From NCBI RefSeq assembly GCF_023897065.1, contig NZ_JAMHIV010000047.1, positions 1 through 55,970 of the forward strand: DNA of 55,970 bases, in the 5' to 3' direction. Under the pieces are notes generated by a model that was given only the letters and a program-made list of their open reading frames with translations, did no database searches and was not told where the DNA came from. Below are positions 8,344 through 15,751 of this stretch, piece after piece (positions within the stretch are counted from its first letter, which is position 1; the number at the start of each line of letters is the position of its first letter). This DNA is from Crossiella sp. SN42. GTDB lineage: Bacteria; Actinomycetota; Actinomycetes; Mycobacteriales; Pseudonocardiaceae. A program made the position numbers and the translations under genes.

Positions 8344-9051
8344 TTAGTCCAGGACCGGGCTGGGCACTCCGGGCACCTCGCCCGCCACCCGCTGTCCGGC
8401 CTGCCGCACCACCGCGCCGTGCCACTCCGGCGGGGTCACCGTGAACCGGCCCTCGTCCATGGCGCGCAACGCCTCCGCCGCCACCGCCGACGGCGGCACG
8501 CCCTCGGCGGAGATGCCGGTGGCCACCAGCGCCGGGCAGAGCATGGTCACCCGCACCGGGGTGTCGGCCAGCGCCATGGCCGCGTGCGTGGCCAGTGCGG
8601 TGACCGCGTGCTTGGCCGGGCCGTAGGCGCCGCCACCGGGGAAGACGGCCAGTCCGGCCAGTGAGGCGGTGATCAGCACCCGGGCGGGTTCGCCCGCGGC
8701 GAGCAGCCTGGGCACGAACGCGCGCAGGCCGTTGACCACCCCGGCCACGTTGACCGCGAACACCCGGTCCCAGTCCTCGGGCGGCACCTCCCACGGCGCG
8801 CCGAGGGACTGGCCGAGGATCCCGGCGTTGAGGCAGACCGTTCGCGCATGCGGCACCCGTTCGGCCAGTGCGGCCATGGCTTCGGGGTCGGCGACGTCGG
8901 CGGGGACGGCGGTGGCGCCCAGCCGGGTGGCGACCTCGGTCAGCACGGCGGCTTTGATGTCGGTGAGGACCAGCTGCTCGCCGCGGGCGTGCAGGGCTTC
9001 GGCCAGGGCGAGGCCGATGCCGCCCGCGGCTCCGGTGATGACGGCGGTCAT
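8344..9051 (-). CDS. Short-chain dehydrogenase/reductase
   Basis: This 235-residue classical SDR has the cofactor loop TGAAGGIG (residues 6-13), the NAG motif (around 75, CLNAGILG), a conserved Asn in VNVAG, the catalytic Ser in LITASLAG and the Y-x-x-x-K pair in YGPAKHAV. An Asp after the second strand (LTDIKA) favours NAD over NADP. The substrate is unknown. It ends about 90 nt before the YbaB gene and is about 100 nt from the thioesterase gene on the same strand, so it could share a transcript with the latter. Confidence 0.87.
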   Translation of the reverse strand: MTAVITGAAGGIGLALAEALHARGEQLVLTDIKAAVLTEVATRLGATAVPADVADPEAMAALAERVPHARTVCLNAGILGQSLGAPWEVPPEDWDRVFAVNVAGVVNGLRAFVPRLLAAGEPARVLITASLAGLAVFPGGGAYGPAKHAVTALATHAAMALADTPVRVTMLCPALVATGISAEGVPPSAVAAEALRAMDEGRFTVTPPEWHGAVVRQAGQRVAGEVPGVPSPVLD

Positions 9052-9154
9052 CGGGCCAACCTAGCGGGACCCCGAGGCCAGCTGCTCGACGAGGCCGTGC
9101 GGGACCTCGGCGCGGAAGCACAGCTCCAGGCTCGCCGCCCCGCGGCCAGGGGAA

Positions 9155-9637
9155 CTAGGCCGGCGGCTGGCCGTTGCCGTCAAAGCTCAGGTTCGGGGTG
9201 AAGCTGCCGCTGGCGCGGGCCACCCGGCGGCCCTGGGCGTCGGTGATCTCGGCGTCGGCCAGCATCCGGCGCTGGCCGGGGTGCACCACCACACCGGTGG
9301 CCACGTACTCCGCCCCGGCCAGCACCGGCCGCAGGTAGTCGATGTGCAGGCTCATGGTCAGCATCGGCCGGTACCGGTCGGCCAGCGTCACGCAGGCCAT
9401 CGCGCCCGCGTCGTCCAGCACCATCGCCAGGTAGCCGCCGTGCACCTGACCAGCGGAGTTGCACGCCTGTTCGGACGGCTTCCAGCGCAGCGAGACCCGG
9501 CCGCGCACCACCTCGCGCAGGCTCAGCCCGATCGGCTCCGCGTGCCGGGGCATCCGGGCCCGCCCGTCGGCCATCGCCACCAGCATCTGCTCACCGGTCA
9601 GCTGCGCCCACAGCGTGCCGAACTCGTTGTCCCCCAT
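9155..9637 (-). CDS. PaaI-family hotdog thioesterase
   Basis: The 160-residue protein has the hotdog signature HGGYLAMVLDDAGAMA (about residues 88-103). There the family's His-Gly-Gly and a downstream acidic residue form the acyl-CoA thioesterase site. The strand SLHIDYLRPV and the tail RVARASGSFTP are also typical. Members hydrolyse phenylacetyl- or medium-chain acyl-CoA. The first 50 residues are longer than in the minimal fold. It may be transcribed with the SDR that follows; between them (9052-9154) I see no assignable gene. Confidence 0.82.
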   Translation of the reverse strand: MGDNEFGTLWAQLTGEQMLVAMADGRARMPRHAEPIGLSLREVVRGRVSLRWKPSEQACNSAGQVHGGYLAMVLDDAGAMACVTLADRYRPMLTMSLHIDYLRPVLAGAEYVATGVVVHPGQRRMLADAEITDAQGRRVARASGSFTPNLSFDGNGQPPA

Positions 9638-9795
9638 CGGGCCACCCCTTCACTTCACACGATCATGACACGGTAAGCCCTGGGTCACGCAGAGCGATGA
9701 CCGGGTGCCCCCTGGTCTGCCCGCTTGGTCCTTGTCCACTCCCGGCAACCGCGACAGGGTGCACGCGGGGAGGACTGACGAGGGGGATCGTCTGC

Positions 9796-12471
9796 ATGGA
9801 CACGTTCCAGAACTGGACCCAGAACATCGAGGCGCCGGTGGCCGAGTTCGCCACGCCCAAGACCCTGGCCGAGCTGTGCCAGGTGGTGCGGGAGGCGGAG
9901 GCGGCCGGGCTGCCGGTGCACGCGGTCGGCTCGGCCTGGGCCTACTCCGCGCCCGCGCACTGCGAGGGGGTGGTGGTGCGCACCGAGGCGCTGTCCGGGT
10001 TCCCGGCGGCGCTGCAAACCGCGATCAGCGACGCCGGCACCGGGGGCAGGCTGCTGCTGGCGGTCGGTGGCGGCATCACCATCCGCAACCTGTCGCTGGC
10101 CCTGGACGGCAAACCCCGGGCGGACGGCCGGCCGGGACCACCGGCTGAGCTGCTGCGCGGGCGGCGCTGGACGCTGCCCACGCTGGGCGGTTCGGGCGGG
10201 CAGAGCCTGGCCGGGGCGGTGGGCACCGGCACGCACGGCGGTGACGCGGCCCGCCCGGCCATCGGCGACTACCTGCACGCGCTGCTGCTGGTCGGCTCCG
10301 GCGGGCAGGTCACGCTGGTGCAGCGGGCCGCCGTGGTGGAGGTGAACCTGTTGCGGGACAAGCTGATCGCCGGAGGTGAGCTGCCCGAGGGCACCGCGGT
10401 GCGGGAGCTGCGCGGGGACGCGGCGCTGGACGCGGCGGTGTTGTCGCTGGGCCGGTTCGGCGTGGTGCACAGCGCGGTGCTGGAGGTGCACGACGAGACC
10501 GAGGTGGCGCTGGTGGAGCACCGGCGGGCGAGCACCTGGCGGGCCTTGGCCCCCGCGCTGGCCGCCGAGATCGACCGGGCGGTGGCCGGGGACGAGTACC
10601 TGGAGGTGCTGATCAACCCGGTCACCCGGGCCGACGGCGACCGGAAATGCTTGCTGAGCACCAGAAAAACCCTGCCGCGCACCGAACTCCCGGTGGCCGG
10701 GCGGGCTTTTGGGCTCGGTGACCAGGCCAGCACCCCGGTCGCCGAGGAGCGGGGCAAGGCGAGTCTGCCGCCGGAGCTGGGGCAGGCGTTGTGCGCCAAG
10801 GAACTCCCCCAGCCGCTGGCCGACGTGGCCAAGGCGATGGGGCTCTCGCTCGATCGCAGGCTCGGGGACGTGCTCGCCGACCTGCTGAACCTGACCACCA
10901 CGATCGGCCTGCCGCACCTGGTGGAGCTGGCCACCTCGGCGGTGACCGACGCGGTCAAACCGGCCAGGCGGCCCTCGGACAACCAGCCCTGGCTGGTGCA
11001 CGGCACCCGCTGGGAGGTCGGCGACTTCTTCGACTACCACGCCGACTGCTACCGGATGGACTTCGCCGAGCTGTTCTTCCCCGCCGACGCCGACCTGACC
11101 GCCAGGGTGGACGGGGTGCTCGGCGTGTTCGAAACCCTGCGCGCGCAAGGGATCGCGCTCGGCGGCTACGTCTCGCTGCGGTTCCTGCGCGGCAGCCGCG
11201 CGCTGCTGGCCCCCGCGCCGTTCCCGCGTTCCTGCGCGATCGAGGTGGCCATGCTGCGCGGCCTGGTCGGCAACCGCAAGGCGCTGACCCTGCTGCACGA
11301 GCTGGCCGTGCGGCACGGCGGCCGCCTGCACTGGGGTCAGCTCAACGAGCTCGACTCCGCCGCAACGACCGAGCACTTCGGCACCGCGCTCACCGACTGG
11401 CGACGGGAGCTCGCCGCCGCCGAAGGGGAGTCCACCACCTTCAGCACCGCCTTCACCCGCCTGCGCGGCCTGGAGCCCGACCGCCCGGTCGACTGGACAC
11501 TGTGGACAGACGGCGGCATCCGCGCGGGCGGTCCGCCTGCCCTGGCCGGGAACCAGGTGTTCGTGGCCGACTCGGCGCGGATCGTGCACACCACCACCGC
11601 CATCGGCGGCGACTGGCGGCCGGTCCGGCCCGAACCGGTGGGCGCGGGGGCCAGGGTGGTGGTGCTGCCCTCGGCGCGGCGGCTGGAGCTGCTGGTCGCC
11701 GACGCCACCGGCCGGGTGCTGCGCAGCCGCCAGCAGGACGATGGCGGCTTCCCGCGCTGGGAAAGCCTTGCCGGGGAAGGCATCGACGGCGATCCGGCAG
11801 GCGCGGCGCACGCCGACGGCAGGCTGGAGCTGTTCGCCCGCGGCGACTTCCCGCGCCAGCGCAAGCTGATGCAGGCCTGGGCGCACTGGCCGGCCGGTCC
11901 GTGGTCCGGGCTGATGGGGGTGGACTCCGGCAGGCTGGGCGGCCCGCCGAGTGTGTGCGGGCGCAGCTTCAACGGCAGCGACCAGCTGGTGGTGGTCGCC
12001 GCCGGGTCCACCGGCTATGTGCGGTGGAGCGCGCAGACCGGTCCCGGCGGGGCCAGCGGCTGGACCCGCTGGCAGGAACTGGGCAACCAGCCCGGCAGCC
12101 ACCCACTGGCCTTCCGCGGCCCGGACGGCGTGGTGCGGATCGTGGTGGCCGACCCGGCGGGCCGGGTGTTCGAGGCGATCGAGCTGACCGGTGAGCTGGC
12201 GGTGCGCTGGCAGCCCTGGCGCGCGCTGCCCGCCGGCCCGCGCCTGGACCCGGCCACCGGCCTGACCGGGGCCGGTTCCTGGCTGCTCGGCCTGGGCCGG
12301 GACGGCCGCCTGCTCGGCACGCACCTCGACCAGGGCAGCTGGTCGGCCTGGCAGGACCTGGGCGGCGCGCTGACCGGCCCGCTCGCGGCGAGCGCCGGCA
12401 CCGACGGCGTGCTGGTGACCGGGGTCCGCCGCGGCGACGGCCAGCTGGTGTACCGCAGGCTGAATCCCTGA
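9796..12471 (+). CDS. FAD-linked (VAO/PCMH-type) oxidase fused to a C-terminal propeller-like domain
   Basis: I choose ATG 9796 because AGGGGG sits 9 nt upstream; the open frame extends 33 codons further without a ribosome site. The 891-residue product starts with an FAD-binding PCMH domain (about 10-190) with HAVGSAWAY and the FAD loop TLGGSGGQSLAGAVGTGTHG. A substrate domain follows that resembles aldonolactone or alditol oxidases (YRMDFAELFFPAD, ALGGYVSLRF, GGRLHWGQ near 510). From about residue 560 the sequence changes to repeats of 45-55 residues such as LELLVADATGRVLRSRQ, LELFARGDFPRQ and RIVVADPAGRVFEAIE, each ending in a W-x-x-W or similar aromatic pair. This resembles PLL-type five-bladed propeller lectins. 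No signal peptide is visible. An oxidase carrying its own sugar-binding propeller is the inference. Confidence 0.78.
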   Translation: MDTFQNWTQNIEAPVAEFATPKTLAELCQVVREAEAAGLPVHAVGSAWAYSAPAHCEGVVVRTEALSGFPAALQTAISDAGTGGRLLLAVGGGITIRNLSLALDGKPRADGRPGPPAELLRGRRWTLPTLGGSGGQSLAGAVGTGTHGGDAARPAIGDYLHALLLVGSGGQVTLVQRAAVVEVNLLRDKLIAGGELPEGTAVRELRGDAALDAAVLSLGRFGVVHSAVLEVHDETEVALVEHRRASTWRALAPALAAEIDRAVAGDEYLEVLINPVTRADGDRKCLLSTRKTLPRTELPVAGRAFGLGDQASTPVAEERGKASLPPELGQALCAKELPQPLADVAKAMGLSLDRRLGDVLADLLNLTTTIGLPHLVELATSAVTDAVKPARRPSDNQPWLVHGTRWEVGDFFDYHADCYRMDFAELFFPADADLTARVDGVLGVFETLRAQGIALGGYVSLRFLRGSRALLAPAPFPRSCAIEVAMLRGLVGNRKALTLLHELAVRHGGRLHWGQLNELDSAATTEHFGTALTDWRRELAAAEGESTTFSTAFTRLRGLEPDRPVDWTLWTDGGIRAGGPPALAGNQVFVADSARIVHTTTAIGGDWRPVRPEPVGAGARVVVLPSARRLELLVADATGRVLRSRQQDDGGFPRWESLAGEGIDGDPAGAAHADGRLELFARGDFPRQRKLMQAWAHWPAGPWSGLMGVDSGRLGGPPSVCGRSFNGSDQLVVVAAGSTGYVRWSAQTGPGGASGWTRWQELGNQPGSHPLAFRGPDGVVRIVVADPAGRVFEAIELTGELAVRWQPWRALPAGPRLDPATGLTGAGSWLLGLGRDGRLLGTHLDQGSWSAWQDLGGALTGPLAASAGTDGVLVTGVRRGDGQLVYRRLNP

Positions 12472-12478
12472 CCGGGCG

Positions 12479-12494
12479 GGCACATCAATGTGCC
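12479..12494. promoter_or_regulatory. Palindrome upstream of the NmrA-type reductase gene
   Basis: GGCACAT and ATGTGCC flank a CA centre, giving a 7+7 inverted repeat 70 nt before the reductase start. The following TGCCTACTTACC resembles the half-sites of HxlR-type regulators that commonly control such reductases. No such regulator is in the window, so the assignment is tentative. Confidence 0.35.
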
Positions 12495-12563
12495 TACTTA
12501 CCGGTTGAGCGCGCGGCTGGTTCGCTCTCGGTGATCGTTCACCGCACCGAGAGGGAACCAGCC

Positions 12564-13427
12564 ATGCACGTCGTCACCGGCGCGTCCGGCCAGCTGGGCC
12601 GCCGCATCGTCACCCACCTCCGCGAGCACGTGGACGCGGCCAAGATCATCGCGTTGTCCCGCACCCCGGAACAGCTCGACGGCCTCGGCGTGCGCGCCCG
12701 ACACGGCGACCTGGACCAGCCGGAGTCGCTGCTGCCGCACTTCGACGGCGCCGATCGGGTGCTGGTGGTGGCCACCTCCGCGGTCGGCCGCCGCACCGCC
12801 CAGCACGCCAACGCGATCAAGGCCGCCCAGCAGGCAGGCGTCGGCGGCTTCCTCTACACCTCGATGATCCGCGCGGGCGATCCCGGCAACACCAGCCCGA
12901 TCCTGTTCGAGCACCGCGAGACCGAGCAGCTGCTGCTCGAGTCGGGCCTGCCGTTCACCTTGCTGCGCAACGGGGTCTACATGGACATGCTCCAGTTGTT
13001 GTTGCCGCTGCGGGAAGCCGTGGACACCGGCGTGCTGCCCGGCAAGCTCGGCGCCGGCCACGTCGCCTACGTCACCCGCGACGACCTGGCCGCAGCCGGC
13101 GCCGCCGTGCTGGCCACCGGCGGCCACGACGGCCAGATCCTGGACCTCACCGGCCCGCAGGCCCTGGACCACGCGGGCATCGCCGCCGCACTCGCCGAGG
13201 CCAGTGGCCGGCCGGTCCGGCACGACCCGTCGGCCGAGGAGCCGGTGGAGTCCTTCCTGGCCCGGCTGCCCGCGGCGGCACGGGCGAACCCGGAGGCGAT
13301 GCGGTCCGGGGAGATGTTCTGGCACAGCGCGGAAGCGGGCTGGCTGGACGTGCTCACCCACCACGTCCCCCGCCTCACCGGCCGCCCCGGCACCACGCTC
13401 GCGGAGTTCTTGAAGGGCGTGCTCTGA
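12564..13427 (+). CDS. NmrA/QorB-like NAD(P)-dependent reductase (atypical SDR)
   Basis: The start is ATG 12564, where GAGGGAACC supplies the ribosome site and the protein begins directly with the nucleotide loop VTGASGQLGRRI. The 287-residue product follows the quinone oxidoreductase 2 (QorB/YtfG) pattern: a dinucleotide fold, then GARHGDLDQPESL-like text (here VRARHGDLDQPESLLP), EQLLLESGLPFTLLRNGVY in the middle, and YVTRDDLAAAGAAVL before the C-terminal lobe. Members reduce quinones with NADPH or act as redox sensors. It stands alone between the oxidase and protease genes. Confidence 0.85.
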   Translation: MHVVTGASGQLGRRIVTHLREHVDAAKIIALSRTPEQLDGLGVRARHGDLDQPESLLPHFDGADRVLVVATSAVGRRTAQHANAIKAAQQAGVGGFLYTSMIRAGDPGNTSPILFEHRETEQLLLESGLPFTLLRNGVYMDMLQLLLPLREAVDTGVLPGKLGAGHVAYVTRDDLAAAGAAVLATGGHDGQILDLTGPQALDHAGIAAALAEASGRPVRHDPSAEEPVESFLARLPAAARANPEAMRSGEMFWHSAEAGWLDVLTHHVPRLTGRPGTTLAEFLKGVL

Positions 13428-13492
13428 CCCGGAGTTCTGCCACTTGGCCCATTGACCGGGCGACCACGCGCACGAGTCGATAGCCTCCGCCG

Positions 13493-14371
13493 ATGTCCGA
13501 AAAGAAGCCTCGCCGACGTCGTTGGTGGATCTTGGGGCCGGTGCTCGTCCTGCTGGCCCCGATCGTGCTCTACGCCCCGTTCCTGGTCTGGGAGTACACC
13601 CGCCCGCAGCCCGATCCGGTGCCCGGCAGCGGCCAGGTGTCCACCGCCGCCGCGCCCTGGGTGGTGGTCATCGGCAACCCGAAGAGCTACGCCGACTCCC
13701 CCAGCAACAAGCTGTGCGTCGGCACCCTGGTCGCCCCCAAGGCCGTGGTCACCGCCGCCCACTGCCTCGGCTCCGAACCGGCCGACCTGACCGTCACCAT
13801 CGGCCGGGACGACCTGCGCGGCAACACCGGCCGGGTGGTGCGGGTGGCCGCGACCTGGCGCGACCCCGCCTACGCCAAGGGCATCGCCGAGGAGTCCTTC
13901 CTCGGCGGCATGGTCGGCCAGGTCCGGCTCGCCTCGGCCGACATCGGCCTGATCACCCTGGCCGACCCCGTGGACACCCCGGCCCTGCCGCTGGCCGACG
14001 GCCCGGCAGCCGGGTCGGCCGCCACCGTCTACGGCTGGCGCATGTCCCCGGAGGACCAACCGCTGCTCTGGCAAGCGCCTACCACGGTGGCCACGGACGC
14101 CGAGTGCGTGCGCCGGGCCGCCGACAGCGTCCGCTTCATCCCACCCCGCTGGCACGGCGTCAGCTACGAACAGGCCGCCTACCTGTGCGTCGGCGCGGAC
14201 CGCGCGATCCGCCTGCGCGCCACCGACAGCGGCTCCCCGGTGGTGGTCGGCGGCAAGCTCGCGGGCGTGGCCTCCTGGTCCGGCAGCGCCGACCCCGCGG
14301 CCCCGGACTACTACACCAGGGTGACCCACTACCAGGGGCAGCTGCGCACCCTCATCGACGCGATCCGCTGA
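13493..14371 (+). CDS. Membrane-anchored trypsin-like serine protease (S1)
   Basis: The 292-residue protein has a cytoplasmic RRRRWW patch followed by one membrane helix (about residues 12-33), then an extracellular S1 domain. The triad is visible: His in VVTAAHCLG (about 85), Asp in SADIGLITL (about 150) and Ser in TDSGSPVVVGG (about 245). Cys pairs around the His and before the Ser fit disulfides. The oxyanion segment reads DSGSP rather than GDSGGP, a modest departure, so activity is likely but not certain. There is no obvious propeptide. It probably acts as a signal-anchored surface protease. Confidence 0.83.
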   Translation: MSEKKPRRRRWWILGPVLVLLAPIVLYAPFLVWEYTRPQPDPVPGSGQVSTAAAPWVVVIGNPKSYADSPSNKLCVGTLVAPKAVVTAAHCLGSEPADLTVTIGRDDLRGNTGRVVRVAATWRDPAYAKGIAEESFLGGMVGQVRLASADIGLITLADPVDTPALPLADGPAAGSAATVYGWRMSPEDQPLLWQAPTTVATDAECVRRAADSVRFIPPRWHGVSYEQAAYLCVGADRAIRLRATDSGSPVVVGGKLAGVASWSGSADPAAPDYYTRVTHYQGQLRTLIDAIR

Positions 14372-14383
14372 CCGCAAACTCCA

Positions 14384-14410
14384 CCTTGTTATAGTCTAAT
14401 GCGAACAAGG
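14384..14410 (+). promoter_or_regulatory. Inverted-repeat operator over the promoter of the DUF1648/GntR operon
   Basis: CCTTGTT (14384-14390) and AACAAGG (14404-14410) form a perfect 7-bp inverted repeat with a 13-nt spacer. The spacer contains TATAGTCTAAT, a credible -10 region. The site lies 10 nt upstream of the first ATG of an operon that ends with a YtrA-type GntR repressor. Autorepression at this site is the natural inference. Confidence 0.55.
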
Positions 14411-14419
14411 GGAGGCGCG

Positions 14420-15398
14420 ATGGTGGACGAGACGGGACGTGTCAGACGCGGCTGGCGACTGGCACTGGTGGTGTTTCCGCAGGTAGTGGCAGCTGGACTG
14501 CCCGCGCTGCTGGTCGCGGTCCACCGGGACCAGCTGCCGGAGCGGGCCTGGGTGCAAGGCTGGGCCCGGATCTGGCCCGAGCACGCGCAGCTGGCGCCCG
14601 GCTGGGGCCGGTGGGCGGCGGGCTACCTGGGCTGTCTGGCGCTGGCCGGGATCCTGCTCGGCTGCATCGCGCGTTACTGGCGCTGGGCCGGGCCGCAGCG
14701 CCTGGTCGCGGCGGCGAGCTGGGCCGTGGCCGCGCAGGTGATCAGCAGCGCGGCACTGGTGCTCACCTCGGTGCTGACCGCCGCCCCCGAGATCAGGCCG
14801 ACACCCGGCTGGGTCAACCTGGTCAGCCTGCTGCTCACGCCGGTCGGCGGCCTGATCGGCTGGCTGCTGGCCTCCCCCGCTGCCGCGCCCGGCCCCGGAG
14901 GCCGCCGCGCCACCACCACACGTCGAGCGCCGGGAGCTGACCGGGACCGAGCAGGCCATGTTCAGCACCACCCTGTGGTCGGCGCGGCAGCTGGCCGGGG
15001 GTGGTCTGCTCATCGCGACCGGTGTGCTACCGCTGCTCGCGCACTGGCCGGACCCGACCCTGGCCCTGCCGCTGCCGGTGCTCGGCCTGCTGTTCTCCTT
15101 GCAGGCCAAGGCAAGGCTGCGCATCGACGGCAGCGGGATCATCTTGGTGTTCCCGCTGCTGGGCGGGATGAGCCAGCACGTCGGCTACCGGGAGATCCGC
15201 TTCGCCGAGGTCGCCGAGCAGCGGTTGAGCTGGTCCGGCCGGGTGGAAAACCCGCGCGCTTGGGGTTTCCTCACCGGCAGCGGCCCTGCCCTGGTCGCGC
15301 ACCTGACCGACGGGCGGGACTTCGTGGCCTCGCCGCGTGATCCGGCGGTCGCGGTGGCGCTGGTCAACAGCCAGCTGGACCGGGCCCGCGCGTGCTGA
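14420..15398 (+). pseudogene. DUF1648-type multi-pass membrane protein, split by an apparent frameshift
   Basis: ATG 14420 has a strong GGGGAGG ribosome site. The first part (about 150 residues, to ASP near 14875) has four hydrophobic helices, and LRDRLP-like text (here VHRDQLPERA) after the first helix fits DUF1648 proteins. Coherent coding then continues in the +1 frame: PAPEAAAPPPHVERRELTG leads into a second membrane pair and a soluble tail ending QLDRARAC at 15398. The switch must lie between a frame-0 TGA at 14853 and about 14950. A run of five C at 14874-14878 is the obvious slip point. It is either a real inactivating mutation, a sequencing error, or programmed slippage. The gene overlaps the GntR start by 7 bp, the usual operon pair for this family. 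Confidence 0.65.
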
Positions 15399-15751
15399 TC
15401 TCGGTGGACCCGTCCTCGGCCGTGTCACTGGCCGACCAGGTCTCCGCCTCGGTGCGGCGGGGCCTGGCCGAGGGCGTCATCCGGGCGGGCGACCGGTTGC
15501 CCGCCGCGCGCGAGGTGGCCGCCGCGCTGGGCATCAACCTGCACACCGTGCTGCGCGGCTACCAGCAACTCCGCGAGGAGGGCCTGGTCGAGCTGCGGCG
15601 CGGACGCGGCGCGGTGGTCACCGCCAAGGCCGGACCGGGCCGGGCCCAGCTGGTCGAGCAGGTCCGCGCCCTGGTCGCGGCCAGCCGCGCGCAGGGGCTC
15701 AGCGACCAGGAGACCCTGGAGCTGATCCGCTCGGTCCAGGCTTCGGGCTAG
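15392..15751 (+). CDS. GntR-family regulator, YtrA subfamily
   Basis: The 119-residue protein starts at GTG 15392, overlapping the end of the membrane gene. It has only a winged helix (SLADQVSASVRRGLAEGVIR, then DRLPAAREVAAALGINLHTVLRGYQQL) and a short helical dimerisation tail (ALVAASRAQGLSDQETLELIR). This is the hallmark of the YtrA subfamily, which lacks a large effector domain and usually controls its own operon with linked membrane or ABC transport genes. The inverted repeat at 14384-14410 is its probable operator. Its TAG stop shares the tetramer CTAG with the stop of the convergent GGDEF/EAL gene. Confidence 0.86.
   Translation: MLISVDPSSAVSLADQVSASVRRGLAEGVIRAGDRLPAAREVAAALGINLHTVLRGYQQLREEGLVELRRGRGAVVTAKAGPGRAQLVEQVRALVAASRAQGLSDQETLELIRSVQASG

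Noticed and set aside
7757-9121. 454-residue frame that would extend the YbaB-like protein upstream through the SDR gene
   Set aside because: The upstream part is a shadow of the SDR; GTG 8257 with AGGAGA gives a normal YbaB start.
9061-9150. Short minus-strand frame ending VEQLASGSR between the SDR and thioesterase genes
   Set aside because: About 22 coherent residues at most, no start and no recognisable family; too little to call a gene remnant.
9685-12483. 932-residue minus-strand open frame opposite the FAD oxidase
   Set aside because: Composition (Gln, His, Gly, Arg rich) is that of a shadow frame; the plus-strand protein has real domains.
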